Assembly: GCA_963691815.1 (NCBI GenBank)
Contig: OY829657.1
Coordinates: 23,688,288-23,752,287 of the forward strand
Direction of reading: 5' to 3'
DNA: 64,000 nucleotides
Source of the DNA: Echiichthys vipera
Taxonomy: Eukaryota; Chordata; Actinopteri; Perciformes; Trachinidae
Shown piece after piece: positions 26,906 to 39,008 of this stretch (position 1 is its first letter; every line of letters begins with the position of its first letter). The position numbers were made by a program, and so were the translations under genes. A model generated the notes under the pieces. The model made no database searches, had not been told where the DNA came from, and saw only the letters and a list, made by a program, of their open reading frames with translations.

Positions 26906-29900
26906 AACTGAGTGCTTCGTACACAGGTAAGCTGTAGTTAGTTGCCCTAGCAATGAGGGATGGGTGTGAGTAATCGATTCTCCTATTATTTGCCATTCTG
27001 AGGGAATGTAAGAGGTTTGCCACACTGTGATATGTATCTGTTGTATGTATGAAGTTTACTCCCTGCTGGACGCAGTCGAGCTCAAGTGTAAATCTGAGTT
27101 CATGGCGCTGTCATTTACTTGTCTGTTTATGAGCAGCTGCTGTCAAAACCTTTTTATCACGATCTACTTTGCATCACTGCTGGAAGATTTCCACAGTCAG
27201 CTTGGTTAAAGTGTCAGTGCAGTTAAATGCTGTTTATTCCTCCCACATGTGGCTTTATCGTACAGAAAAAGTCAATAAAAGAGAAACAAAACGTCACCTG
27301 CAATGAGGTGTAAATCTGCTTCAGCTGGAAAAGAATCCAATTCAGTTAGGATAAAGGAGCAGTATGAGAAAGTGAGTATGGATTTAAGTTTCTCTCTGTT
27401 AAGAAAACATTGAAGTAAGATTACTTGTGCACCATGGGATGGCGAGTCTAGTCTTCACAGATATCTTATCTTGTTATTGTCCAAACAATGAGAGGGAACC
27501 CCGCAGGAATTTGATGTTTCCCATCATGTCATCATCAGGAAAAATAACAGCTCTGTTTGCTGCATCACAGCCGGAGCGAAGAAGCAGAGCGAGGATGAGG
27601 ATGTTAGATAGGGAAAGGTGTTAAAACATCCAGAGATTATCCCAGACTCAGTCAGGGCTTCTCCTAATCCCTGTCCTCCCCTGGAACTTTGAGACAATGA
27701 CAGGGATTTGGGAAGTAGCTTTACCAGGTGTGGTGTACTGAGAGCCTGACAGGGTGCAGATATTCATCACTTCCCCTGCTGACAGGAAGTCATTCCCATC
27801 CTCAGGAAACTCTCCCATCAGACTCGGTCAATGTGTCATTTTTGGGCCGACTGCTGATGTTCGCAGGAATCGTGACATCCTCAGGAAGTCTTGAGAAGCG
27901 CTCGGCCCTTGGCTTCCCGTCAGCAGCACTGTACAAGAGGGAGAGGGGAACAATTAAATGAGGAGAAGAAAATAGGTAGTAAAGTCTTTAAAAAAAGAAA
28001 GGAAGTGAATGTTTCGCCTCTTAATTGTTCACATGTTCTATGTGTGAACTTCACAGGTCGTTGTTCAGGAATCAGCAGAGAAAATCACCCCAGGGCTTCT
28101 CCACACAAGACACAGCACACGCTTGCATGTGCAGACATGGTTGACAGTGACACAGACTATTTCCCAGTTATCACTTTATTAATGTGTTACAGCAGCTCAA
28201 GAAACAAACTAAAGAGTATGGGTAAGTGGTATGAAAGAAGTCATGATTTATTCATTTAAAAAAATAATTTGTGCCTTGTGATTAAGATCTGATCTAACAC
28301 GTGATGGGTACGTACACGTACACGTAATCTTCCTTGGCTCTTGCTTCACCCTCACCAAGTTTCATGAAATTAGAGTCAGTAGTTGTTCCATAAACCTGCT
28401 GATGAGCAAACAGACCGTACTGAAAAACATAACCTCCTTGGCCGAGGTATTAACCAGATGGGAATGTTCATTTTTGTGTAATCCAGTCAATGAAATACTT
28501 TATTTTATGACACTGATAAATGAATATGTACAATCCAATAAAGCTCTCAGGCCTAATACAATCAGAGATAATAAAGGCACAGCTGCCACAGTGTAAACAC
28601 TGTTGCACATTCTCTTAAGCCTCTCGAGGGGAAATTTGAAATGTAAATAAAATTGACTTGCTTCTTGACAAATTTGTACATTATCATATTATATATTGTC
28701 ATATTACCTGACCCGACGAAAGCGGTAGTGCAAAAAGTAAACAAAGCTCTCTGTGTGGAAAAAAGTTGTCTTATGCAGCTTTTCAGCATCAAACAGTTCT
28801 GGATCCAAGAACACAGTGTGGATGAAATGAGAGAATATTTGTACAGCTTTCATTTCTTTTTAAATTTAGGCTTTTTCAAATGAAAACAAATCTGCTCAGC
28901 CTGCCTGCATGGTACTAATATAATTAAATGTAATTAAAGCAGCGCCCTTTGGACTGATTGTTCCTCTACATAATGACTCTTCCTTGTTGCAAGTTTCCAG
29001 CAGATGTACATCATTGTTTTTGCAATGAACTGTCAGAAAAACCAGCACTGATAAAAGGAATTGATAAGCTTGAAAGAATGCCGTTCTGGATGCAGTTCTG
29101 CCGTTAGTAGACTTATATCAAAGTGCAGGAATAATACAAACATAAGAAACATTTCTCTGTATGTAACCTTAAACTTCATTTCCATGAAATCCTTGATAAT
29201 TTGACTAAATATTCCCAGAAATAAGCTTTATAAATCTACAAAAGAAGTAAAATCTGTTGTTTTAAGGATGTCATTTTTTGCAGTACACGCGCTCACACGC
29301 CACTAATTCAACAGGACAGACTGACTGAGTGAAAAGTCTTCCTCTGAGGCGTGTGAGCCAGCAGGCCTGGTGACAAATGGATATGTCAGAGACGTCGCCC
29401 TGAAGTGCTGTCTGCTGCAGACTGCTGACTGTGGCAATGCAGAGGAACAAAAATCCCAAAAGATTAGTTTCTTGTCACCTGTAGCAGAAAAGGCAGCAGA
29501 GCCCAAGTCTATTGAGGTATTCATGGAGACTACCCACAGGAGAGAGAGTCAGGGTTTAAGGAGATATAACCTGAACCTCTAACGTCGTGTTTGGCGACAA
29601 ATCAGCGGGAGACAAACGCTGAATAAAGTCTGGGGTTTATGTGTGACTGGAGGGGGTCGAATGAGCTTTGTTTTCCGGCTGTAATGAAGGAGGATCTACT
29701 ACAGAGCCTTTCAAAGCTTTCCCTTCCAAATATGCATGAGATGAATATTTCATGTTTCACCAGGAGGGCAGGCGAGGAGACGACAGGCTTTGCGTAGCTG
29801 CAAACGGCTAAATGAGCTTTTTTCTTTTTCTTCCTGTGTGATCGTCTTAAATACATCCGCCACCTCTGCAGTCTTGCTGCGGGGAGACAAGTCGTCAGAC

Positions 29901-30644
29901 TTGATAAGAGCCGTCACTCTACCAACACCTCCTCGTCGAATCACCCTGTCACAGCCTGGGAGAGGTCAAAGGTCATCTGAGTCTTTTCTGTGTTAGATAC
30001 TGTACTGCAGAAAGAGACGTGAAACAGAAGGGAGAACGGTATAAATGTCACAGTTAGCTGAAAGGCTCTGGGCAAAGGTCACCAGTCCATTTGAAGAGTA
30101 ATAGGTTGTCTTATCAGCTCTTTTTTTTGCAGATATACATAGAGAGAAAGAGAGCTGACAGTTTTCATGCCTCTGATAGTTGTCAACATCATTCGAAGTT
30201 GCAAGATGAGGCCCGAGGTCACTTCGATGTGAGCAGTGCGGCATTTCCTTTCATCTCTAGCGAGGACAGAGAAGGCTGCAAAAGCTCACGAAGACTTGAC
30301 GAGGCGCTTTACTGAACATACACCAAAGGTTGCTTTCTGTTAAGGGACAAAAGGCGTTCATGTGAAGAAAAGCTGTTTTTTTTTATGGAGAGAAATGTAG
30401 CGGCAGACCCAGCTGTGCCATAATCTGAGTCGTGTCCACCGCAGCGGACTTGAATATAAAACACTTTGGAGAGGGAGAAGGAAGACACTCTGAGCATCAG
30501 AAATAGATACACGTGTGTCACCAACATGTTTCCTGAGTCAGTGGACAGAATAAAGTAGCATTTTCTTGATGCTGATACAGACATTTGCCTATTTAAGGCC
30601 CAAACGCATTATAAGAATTTGACGGCCATGTTTTGAGTTACACC
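26906..30644. other. Unassigned, apparently low-copy interval
   Basis: About 3.7 kb without recognisable transposon, simple repeat or gene. The frames here reach 122 codons (27891-28259) but have no motifs and no convincing splice context. 29270-29500 is GC-balanced with homeodomain-type TAAT words and could be conserved non-coding sequence, which cannot be judged without comparison. Confidence 0.35.
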
Positions 30645-31374
30645 TAGGCTGTTTTCCAATGTGAAGGCAGAACGCTGAACGCCCGTCTTTTTAAGGACAC
30701 CATGTCATAGAACCAAGCACTGTTCCAATGTTGAGAACACTCTGAAATTTGTGCCCTTTTCGTGCCCTTTGCTTTTGAGAATTTTCAAGGATGCGCAGAT
30801 GGATCCTCATCGAGCTAAAATACCCACAATCCTCTGGGTTCACGCGCTGCGCGGGGTATTCAAAATGGCAGAGGGGAAACAGTACACGTTCAAATGTAAG
30901 TGAAGTTATTTGAAATACTATTGCTTTTTGTAGATTTTATAGATTCATCATAAAAATGCAAAAAATAAATAGTTAAGCTTAACCCTTTAAAAACGGAGTG
31001 ACCGCAGGTGGTTACTGTTTACATGACCATGTTAACAGCATAAAAAACCATGTTAACAGCATAAAAAATCTGAAATAAAAACTATTAGAGCTAGAGCTAA
31101 GGCTTAGATCTATCACATGATCATGTCGTAATGTACGCTGTCATCACATTATGTGACGCCCGGAGAACGGGCTGACAACTCCAGAGTATTCAGCCTGTAA
31201 CGGCCACAGGAGATCTTCTTGCGCGCAGTATCAGAGCGGAAGCACTTCCACAAGTCGTTCCAAACTAACACGCTCACAAACGTTAGGCAGCACTCTAGAC
31301 TCATCTCTATAGAAGGCGACTCGTTAGGAAGTGCTCTAGCAAGACTGCAGCCTCAACTTTGGAATACAGCCCTA
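30645..31374. mobile_element. Non-autonomous DNA element with 24-bp inverted ends
   Basis: The left end TAGGCTGTTTTCCAATGTGA and the inverse of the right end, TAGGGCTGTATTCCAAAGTT, match over about 24 positions with four differences and one gap. The element is about 730 bp. Inside, ATGGCAGAGGGGAAACAGTA at 30864 opens a short frame (MAEGKQYTFKC) that runs into TAAGTG, as in a first exon of a transposon gene. No clear target duplication was found at the ends. Confidence 0.5.
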
Positions 31375-31787
31375 ATGTTCTAAATGGCCGAAAGTACTCC
31401 AAAAACGTTATGAGGAGGGTCAAACGAGTTTGACGATAATACTCTGGCCTCGTTTCGATTTTGGAGCATCTAATAATGAGGACCCAGGGATCAAAGCTAT
31501 TAACTCTTATTCACTGTTTGTACATATAACTACAAAAAATAATGCTCTGTAATTCGTATGTAATAATGATGTCCAGAGCAAAGGCGCACATCAGGTGACC
31601 TAGTAGGGGTCAAGGTCGCGGTGGTGGATCGGTCCCAAAACACAGGACTTTGACCCAGTGTTAGCGTCTTGACAATGTTTGTGTCCCTGTACTTAGTCAA
31701 ACCACAACTTTTCTTTCCAATTGTTTTGATCTTTACCGTCACCTAAATGTGACCATCGTGGTCCAACTCCTGCGGCCGTTTGTGTTA
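31375..31787. other. No gene recognised
   Basis: Unassigned spacer between two DNA elements. Confidence 0.35.
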
Positions 31788-32108
31788 CAGTTTTTCTCAA
31801 TTGCTAAAACACTAAACCCTGTTGTCTGAACCAATTTCTCTGTTGCTTGAACACACTGATTGAATCAATCACTCTTTTGGCAAAACCATGAGCACTTTTC
31901 ACCTGTTTGGACACAACTTACCAACACATTTTCATTGTGATGCACATGTGCTGCATAATGGTGAGCACGGGTGGCAAAAGTCAAACACAATTAAAGCACG
32001 GTTGTCACTACTTGAACACAACAACTCAAAATTGATCACACTTGTGGCTAATGATGTGAGGGAATATATAAAGCCAGTTCAGAGAGCACTGATTTGTGAG
32101 GCACTACA

Positions 32109-32350
32109 ATGGATAGAAATCTAAGAGGAAGAGTTTGTGTGAGAGGAGGTCGAGGAGGTAGAGGTGGTCGAGGTGGTCAAGGTGGTCAGCAAAGACAAAG
32201 AACAGTAATATCTGACGAAATCAGAGCTACTGTGATTGACCATGTTCTTGTCCATGGTATGAGCATGAGGGAGTCCGGACAAAGTGTAAAACCAAACATT
32301 GCTTGATTCACTGTGTCCACCATATTCCGAAGATTTAGAGAAGAGAACAG
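32109..32350 (+). pseudogene. Transposase exon 1, with one in-frame stop
   Basis: ATG 32109 opens MDRNLRGRVCVRGGRGGRGG, a Gly/Arg-rich leader, followed by RTVISDEIRATVIDHVLVHG and MSMRESGQSVKPN, an N-terminal helix-turn-helix pattern as in IS630/Tc1-like transposases of fish. A TGA at 32304-32306 interrupts it where related proteins usually have an arginine codon (CGA to TGA is one transition). The frame then resumes FTVSTIFRRFREENR up to a splice donor GTAATT at 32351. Glycine-arginine repeats at the start come from GAGGTC/GGTGGTC tandem words. It should bind the element ends but cannot make a full protein. Confidence 0.7.
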
Positions 32351-32564
32351 GTAATTATCTTTTTTGACATTATAGTAAAGTATGTAAGTATGTATGTATG
32401 ACATATTACAGTCTATACTGTACCACAGTATACTGTAAGTAAATATATGTTTCAGTACATAACTGTGCCAATGTACTGTAGTATTGTAATGGAGGGTTAG
32501 TCTAACTGTCTGTAGGCCTAGTATTCCATGTATATGTTTGTAACTGCATGTTCTCTTTTTGTAG

Positions 32565-32670
32565 AATTGAAAGACTGTCACATAAGGGTGTGAGGACAGG
32601 TATGTTCTCCCCACACCAAGAGACCCTAATTCTTGATATGGTCCGTGAGGACAATGCCGAACTGTACACA
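32565..32670 (+). pseudogene. Transposase exon 2 fragment
   Basis: After an intron with GT at 32351 and a T-rich tract ending in TTTTTGTAG at 32564, the frame continues in phase: the exon 1 end AG joins AATTGAAAG to give R-I-E-R-L. The exon reads GVRTGMFSPHQETLILDMVREDNAE, the linker before the DDE domain in this transposase type. After about 32670 the match is lost in repetitive T/A-rich sequence, so all catalytic Asp/Glu residues are missing. The preserved splice phase shows that the parent gene was spliced. Confidence 0.65.
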
Positions 32671-33123
32671 AGTGGCAAATGCATACAGTTTCTGTTTGTT
32701 TTGTACAAATGCTATGTGTACTGTAAATGCAAAAGATCTTTGTTTTTTGTACTGTACAAGTGCTACATGTTACAGTAATGCACAAGATTTCTGTTTTTTG
32801 TCTTTGTGTAAAGCTCTAAATGCAAGTTTTTTTGTTTTGCAACATGCATTCAGCTTCATGTCCTGAGCATTGTGTTTTCTATTTTTCTATGTAGTGTTTA
32901 GTGGCTGCTCAGTAGTGTTTTTAATTTTGACTGACTTGGGGCATGATTTGACAACAAAGTTCAGTTTTGGGGACAGATTGAACTGTTTTGAGGTGAAAGT
33001 TTGGTTTTGCAAGAAGAGTCTGAGGTTTTGTGAAGGTAGCTTGAAAATTGGGGTTTGTGTTCACAGTTTAGAGAAAAGGAGAGAAGCTTTCAAGAAATGT
33101 GTCTTAGCAATTGAGAAAAACTG

Positions 33124-33299
33124 TAAATAGAATATCCAGTCATGTTTCCTTAGATATCACATGAATTGTTGTGCATAACTTTTGGAAGATATCGTACGGA
33201 CCTTTTTGATGAGAATATGTTGATTCAATTCATAAACAGGCGTCCAAATATGCATTCCTTGCCCCACCACTGTCTTTGTTTTTTGCAGCATCAGCAGAG
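33124..33299. other. No gene recognised
   Basis: Short unassigned spacer. Confidence 0.35.
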
Positions 33300-33370
33300 T
33301 AGCAGGAGTCAGATTTCACTCATCATGTATCAAGACAGATGAGACGATGGCAAAGTGAAAAGCAAACGTT
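33300..33370 (+). repeat. Dispersed repeat, copy 1
   Basis: 'agcaggagtcagatttcactcatcatg...gatgagacgatggcaaagtgaaaagcaaa' recurs at 34808-34890. Both copies are preceded by a 'cttgcccc/ccaccactgtc' phrase, so homology may start about 60-120 bases earlier with an insertion in one copy. Confidence 0.7.
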
Positions 33371-34807
33371 TTTTTTATAAAAACTATTGTGCTCTCTGCT
33401 GCTCTATCTCTCCTGAAGTCAGTGTTCATTTGCAGCACTACTGTGCTGAGATATTAACCAGTTCAACAGTTGCCCTCATGCCTTATGTAATGTTAGACAA
33501 GTTGGAAGAAATGCATGGAAAATGAAGGATGTAACATATGCAGACCATTCGTGATGCATGTGCACAAGAGGGATGGATGCAGAGGAGAATCAAGTCAAAC
33601 TGATAACATCCATGTTTGGCTGCAGTCTTTTGAATGCCCTACGCTGTCAATGCAGGGGTGTGGTGTTGATGACATGGCTGTGGTAAAAAGTGACCCACAG
33701 TCAGTGCGTCTGTTCATATTCTCTCTACATGCCCTTATAAATGCATTACTATTAGATTGTTCTGTAGCCTATATTGATTATTAAAAAATAAAAAAAATGG
33801 ATGAATGTAAATTAAATGTCTCATCATTTAAAAAAAAAAACAATAATAGATTATGACTCTCACACATTAACCAATTTTCTGATGTTGATAATAATAATAC
33901 TGATTTCAAGTTGAGGTTTGAGACTGAATTACTTTTATTAAGCTTAGAATATTTTCCTAGCTGGTAACAAAAGGTTTTGATGCAGTCTGGATATGAGACA
34001 TGTCGGTCATCATCTTCATCAGGCTGATAAGTCTCACACATTTTTCATTCCTCATTTCTTCCGCAAGAGAACCTTCCCAGTAAAATACACCTGAAATGAA
34101 GATACCACACGCATACACTCAAACAAGAGCTTCCATATTTCCACAGTACCTAGCAGGCGGCTGTGTACAGAGGAGGCAGGTTTGACCCAGATGTCCCAAA
34201 GTGCCATTTACCAGCCGATAGTGCTGACAGACGGCCCACATGCTACGGCTAATTCTCAGCCATTAAGCACCCACGCGTCCACGCAGGCCGGCGTGCTCAT
34301 TTGGCAACAAGCGCTGTTTTATTTACGGAATACTGTAACCAGTCATTTGGCTTCTGAGCAACACTTCATCCTATGAACCGCCATCTGGACCATCGTCTTG
34401 TACTATGAAAAATATCCACATTTTGCATACAGTCTTGTTATGAACTTTCAGGCCTCTTGTGAGTTTCTGAACTCACGTCAAAGTAGTCACGCTATCTAAA
34501 TCTAAAGTTACTACCTCACTTTAAGGAACCTAATTAACAAGTCATCTGACAAAGGAATGTCTCGTCCCCCTCTAATATTTTTAGTGTCTTTTAGAATAAT
34601 AAAGAACTGTTGAGCATGTTAAGAGACATGTTTACAGCGTGGGTAGTTGAGTGCTGTCATTAGTAAGTTGCTGCAGTTATCGATTAGTAGACGATTACAT
34701 TTCTTGCCCACCACTGTCATTTTCCTTTTTTTTAAAAAAAGAAAGAAAACCCATTTAGTTCATTTTGATGCATCAGCACCCACGTGAAAGTGTCTGCTCC
34801 GCTCTGT
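33371..34807. other. No gene; possible conserved non-coding block at 34150-34330
   Basis: Unassigned. 34150-34330 stands out as balanced, non-repetitive sequence with few simple motifs; its status cannot be decided from one genome. Confidence 0.3.
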
Positions 34808-34890
34808 ACAGCAGCAGCAGGAGTCAGATTTCACTCATCATGAGTGAAACGAGACCAATGAGATGATGGCAAAGTGAAAAGCAAAAGTGT
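34808..34890 (+). repeat. Dispersed repeat, copy 2
   Basis: Partner of 33300-33370. It includes an extra GAGTGAAACGAGACC segment. Confidence 0.7.
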
Positions 34891-37358
34891 AAAATCTGAT
34901 CCGTTTTATCATACAGTGAATTCTATATTATATTGTTTATAATGATCAGATAATAGAAAGTGGAAATGCAAAGAGTTGAGGCTGTCGAAGCGACAGATTT
35001 AGACCCATGGTTTTGGAAGGATTTTCAGCTCTTCCATAGGGGTGTTATCTTTGAGTGTCTGTATTTGTTTGTTTGTGTCCACATACTTTTGACCATATAG
35101 TGTAATTCTCTTTTTCTGACTATGAATCCCTCAACCTGCCGGTGTTACCCGCCTTTGACTTTTGTCTTTGACTTTAATCTTTGACTTTTCTCCACTTAAA
35201 TAGTTTAGTGTCTGTGTCATCACTATTTCCAACTGAATATCCTATAAACATCAGCTGAAGTCATGATATACGATTCAAACTTAACTAGAGAATAACATTT
35301 TTCCGGGGAAACTCTTGTGTCACAGCGAAGCAGGTTTCCTCTCTTCTCTCTCACTCAGGAGGTTATCTCAGTCAAGTGGCTTAAAATAAAGCAAAGTCAA
35401 AGTTGGCACCGTGACGCTTCAGGGAGCCTGGTGTTGTTTCAAACATGCTGGATTTACGCTGCTCAAATCTGCCTTTTTCTGCCTCTGTGACACAGTTTGG
35501 ATCTTTGAAATGTTGTCCAAACAAATGGAAAATGTGACTCCATGGGGCTTTCCATATTCAGACTGGGTACTGGTACTAGGGCTGAAGTTAGACTTTAATA
35601 GCTGCTGCCTAATAGGATAACTGCAGACTTTATCAGGTAGTTGGAGCAGCACAATTTGTGATTCTTAATTATTTTTGCATCTACGTATATATGCACAGAT
35701 AGAAGCATTTAGCAGTTAATCTCTTTAAACAGATTCTGCACAGGACTGTAGAATTTGTAGCAACGGGGAAAGATTTGGTTGTGGAGGCCGTCTGGTTTCT
35801 GTTTTTAGTCTAATCATTTTTACCAATCACGTGTGAGCATGCTTTGGTTGCATGCAGGTAAACAGTCCATGTGGAGAGCTAATGAAGCAGAACACATCAG
35901 CCGTCATGCAATCACCTATTGTCTGATGTCGATGTAGCTTTTCATCAGCTTTTTGTTATTATTTATCTACAGGTATCTGTGGAGACATCATCTCTCAACT
36001 CCAACTCCATTCTCACGTCTCAGGTTGCTAATAGGACCATAAGCAATGGCTGTCGCTCGTAAGAGGAAGTCTTGGCCCGGATATCTGCTGGCTTCACCAG
36101 AAATATTAGCTGTTGCCTCCAGAGGCTAAATTTTCATCAGACCGATAGCTGATGGGTTAGCATTTAACCATTACTAATATTGTATATAAATACTGTATAT
36201 ATTAAATGCAGATGATTTCTCTGACCCTATCTGTAAACAAACCGTCTGGTTTCTCTTTATTGTTCGCTGTCTGTGTCTCTAATGATCCTGTTTTGTTTAA
36301 AGAGCATGATATTTTGTTATACTGGTGTAAAATCAAGTGAAAGCAAAGATTGACAGCTTCAGATTTTGGGGGATTTTATTGGCTTCTCTGTGGAATGAAA
36401 AACCCTATGTCACCAGATTTACACGTTTAGACCCTATGGCTCAGAAAAACACAAAAAGTGAGACTTTTGGATTTGATCCTGCGGTGTAAATCCATCTGTA
36501 GAGGCTCTCAGTCCGGTGAGCCGCCACGCTGTCAGAAATCACCTCTAATTACCGGCAAGGTAAATCCTCCCGTAGAAACGGCTTAAATCAATTAGCCCAC
36601 ACTCTGGATGGCTGGGCTCAATCCTCGCCGCCTTTCTCACGATCCTGCAGAACTGTGGGAAGCTGGTCTGATCGCCCCCCCCTGGGGGGCTCATTTCCCC
36701 CTCCTCCCCTCCTTTTTCTCATCCTTCCATCCTCGCCGGCTCTGGCAGACGTCCACTTCCAATCCAAATGCTAAACAAACAGTCTAGCTTCTGTTGAAGT
36801 CTCAGGACGGATCTTCTCTTTTATGAAATTATTCAAGGATCATTTCACTGGTCACACACATTAGGTGGAAATATGTCTTTTCATATACAGCGTCTCTCTT
36901 AAGTGAACCCCCTCGCTGCCAATTTTACCTCAGGATTTAATGCCTTTTCACACTCGGGCAACCTAAATGCTCCAAAGTGACCAATGACAAATAGGGGCAG
37001 TCCATAATATTAGTTTGCTAATATATCAGGCAGATCTTAGCCTGATGGCAAACACTGGATTTCTGCCAAGTCTCCCACTGCAGACCATGATGGACTATGT
37101 TCCCCGACAACAGCGACAGAAAAAGCCTTTTGTACAACCTGTAATGAGAATTTATATTCGTTATGCATTTCCCTTTTTTGATTTATACATTTAAGTATGT
37201 CTTTTGCCATGTCATTATTCTGCTATGACTCAGGTGAAGTCAATGTGTCTTAAAGAGCTGGTAATCTTTGGCTGGGATCAATGTCCTGATGGTGTAAATG
37301 CTTTATATTCTTTTAGCACTTTTTCACATTTCATCATCAGTAACCATATTAGCATATA
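34891..37358. other. Unassigned, apparently low-copy interval
   Basis: About 2.5 kb without recognisable genes or transposons. 36490-36670 (ctctaattaccggcaagg, cttaaatcaattagcccac) has the look of conserved non-coding sequence, with homeodomain-type TAAT/ATTA words. This is only a suggestion. Confidence 0.3.
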
Positions 37359-37894
37359 TTAAAGTGAAATTCTGGCGTAAAATCATCCCAGGGTCTTTTT
37401 CGGCACTTACATTCATCAAATAAGCCATCGAGACAATTTGATTTCATGTAACAACTACTAACGGAGAAATCCGGAGAGTTGCTAACATCCAAATGCGGCT
37501 AACACTGACTAGCTTGGGGTAGCATGGTAAACACATGAATGAATTAATTAATCAATTAATTAATTAATTAATTAATCATTTTTAACCACTTATACTGCTC
37601 ATGATGACACCAAACCTCTGCAGCAGCATGAGAAGAGTCCCTAAACATAAAACAAAGCACCAACATCGTAGTGAGTGAACCCAGAGTTTATTAAAAGAGT
37701 GTTTTAAAGACTTACCTACTGGCCCCTGTACCAGCTCCTCTCATAGTAAAGTCCATTCAAGTGGATCACCAAAGTCAATCCCAAAGGAAGGAGCCCATTG
37801 GTGCTTTGTTTTCTGTGTAAGGACTCTTCTCATGCTGCTGCAGAGGTTTGTGTTATTTTGAGCAGTATTAGTGGTTAAGAAAAGACGTTTGAAT

Positions 37895-39008
37895 TAGGGA
37901 TGCTCGATATTGGCTTTTCTGCCGATATCCGATATTCCGACATTGTCCAACCCTTAATTTCCGATACCGATATCACCCGATACCGATATATGCAGCCTTT
38001 TTACACCAAAATTCATCACATATCACCTATTATGGAATTAACACATTATGCCTAATTTTATTGTGATGCCCCGCTGGATGCATACATAAATGCAACACGG
38101 CTTTTCAAATGTAAACACAGTCTGTACAAAATAAGTTATTGAAAAAAGTGCCATTCATTTATTTGTTTGTGTTTTTAGAGAGAATATTTTGCCTCAAACA
38201 ACACTACAGACAACATCACAACAAGGAAGATGCATAGCTTCAGTCCAGAGTAGTAAACAAACATAGTTTTCTTTTCCCAGACTGAGTAACGACTGAGCCG
38301 TAACTTGGCAAATAATACAATCAATAAATTAGCAGTTAAGCTCAACATGCTAACCTGTAGTGGATCTAACGGATACAGCACCAGAAATTAGCTTCTCGAC
38401 GTGACAGTAAACAAGGCTGTACAGTTCGGGTCAGCACCGGTCTGAGAAATATATGCGCCTGGGCGTAATACAGACATAACAGGGCTCCAGGAACTCCACA
38501 CGTTTGGTGAATCCGGCATCTTGAACGATAGAAAAAGTTTGTTTCTCGGTGTCGGCTGTTGCTTCTTCTCATCACTTTGCTGCACAGATGTAGCGTTTAA
38601 CTCCGCATGATTCTTCTTGAGGTGGATGATCAAATGTGATGTATTAAAGGAAGACGCCTTGTTTCCTCCTCTCATAACTAACGCCTTGCAGTCATTGCAA
38701 AGCGCACATATACTGTTAGTAGGTGACACTTGGAAATACTTTCAAACCACGGACATCTCATGCACCGGGCGAGCTGAAGCTTGTTAGCCACGGTTAGCAA
38801 CCTACGAGTGAAGCGTGTTGTTGTTGTTATACGTCATCAAGCACGCGCCTGTAAACGGCCCGTGTTGCATTCAGGTACACTCGGAAATGCTGAAGCCTAC
38901 AGAACTAACATCGGTTGTAAAAACCCGATACCGATAATTCCCGATATTACATTTTTAACTCAATATCGGCCGATAATATCGGTGGGCCGATATTATCGGA
39001 CATCCCTA
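37895..39008 (-). mobile_element. Non-autonomous hAT transposon, 1,114 bp, with 8-bp TSD
   Basis: The ends are TAGGGATGCTCGATATTGGC (left) and, in inverse, TAGGGATGTCCGATAATATC (right), with GATA/CCGATA-rich subterminal repeats. An exact 8-bp direct repeat GTTTGAAT flanks it at 37887-37894 and 39009-39016, the target duplication length of the hAT superfamily. Its only gene remnant is a minus-strand BED finger. The insertion interrupts the right arm of a palindromic element, and removing the hAT with one TSD copy restores the inverted repeat. Confidence 0.92.
38388..38756 (-). pseudogene. hAT transposase N-terminal BED zinc finger, broken
   Basis: From ATG 38756 the minus strand reads M-S-V-V, then TGA (38742-38744) where BED fingers have tryptophan (TGG), then KYFQVSPTNSICALC. 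It continues CKALVMRGGNKASSFNTSHL and IIHLKKNHAEL. This is the BED pattern: aromatic/W-x-x-F, C-x-x-C-like cysteines (CALCNDC), then H-x-x-x-x-H (HLKKNH). BED fingers sit at the start of hAT transposases and bind the element ends. After about residue 60 the frame runs into NKLFLSFKMPD and then sequence without domain, so the catalytic RNase H-like domain and dimerisation region are deleted. The element depends on enzyme supplied elsewhere. Confidence 0.8.

Larger units (their letters stand above)
31788..33123 (+). mobile_element. Tc1/IS630-like DNA transposon, internally deleted
   Basis: The left end CAGTTTTTCTCAATTGCTAA (31788-31807) is repeated exactly in inverse at the right end (33104-33123), and the match continues partly beyond 20 bases. 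TA dinucleotides flank both ends (31786-31787 and 33124-33125), as expected for the IS630/Tc1/mariner superfamily, which inserts at TA. The 1,336-bp element holds the first two exons of a transposase gene and then unrelated or shuffled T-rich sequence, so the catalytic core is gone. Confidence 0.85.

Noticed and set aside
32186..32785. 199-codon minus-strand frame
   Set aside because: It lies antisense to the transposase exons and the intron of the IS630/Tc1-like element; the plus-strand reading with splice sites is the better explanation.
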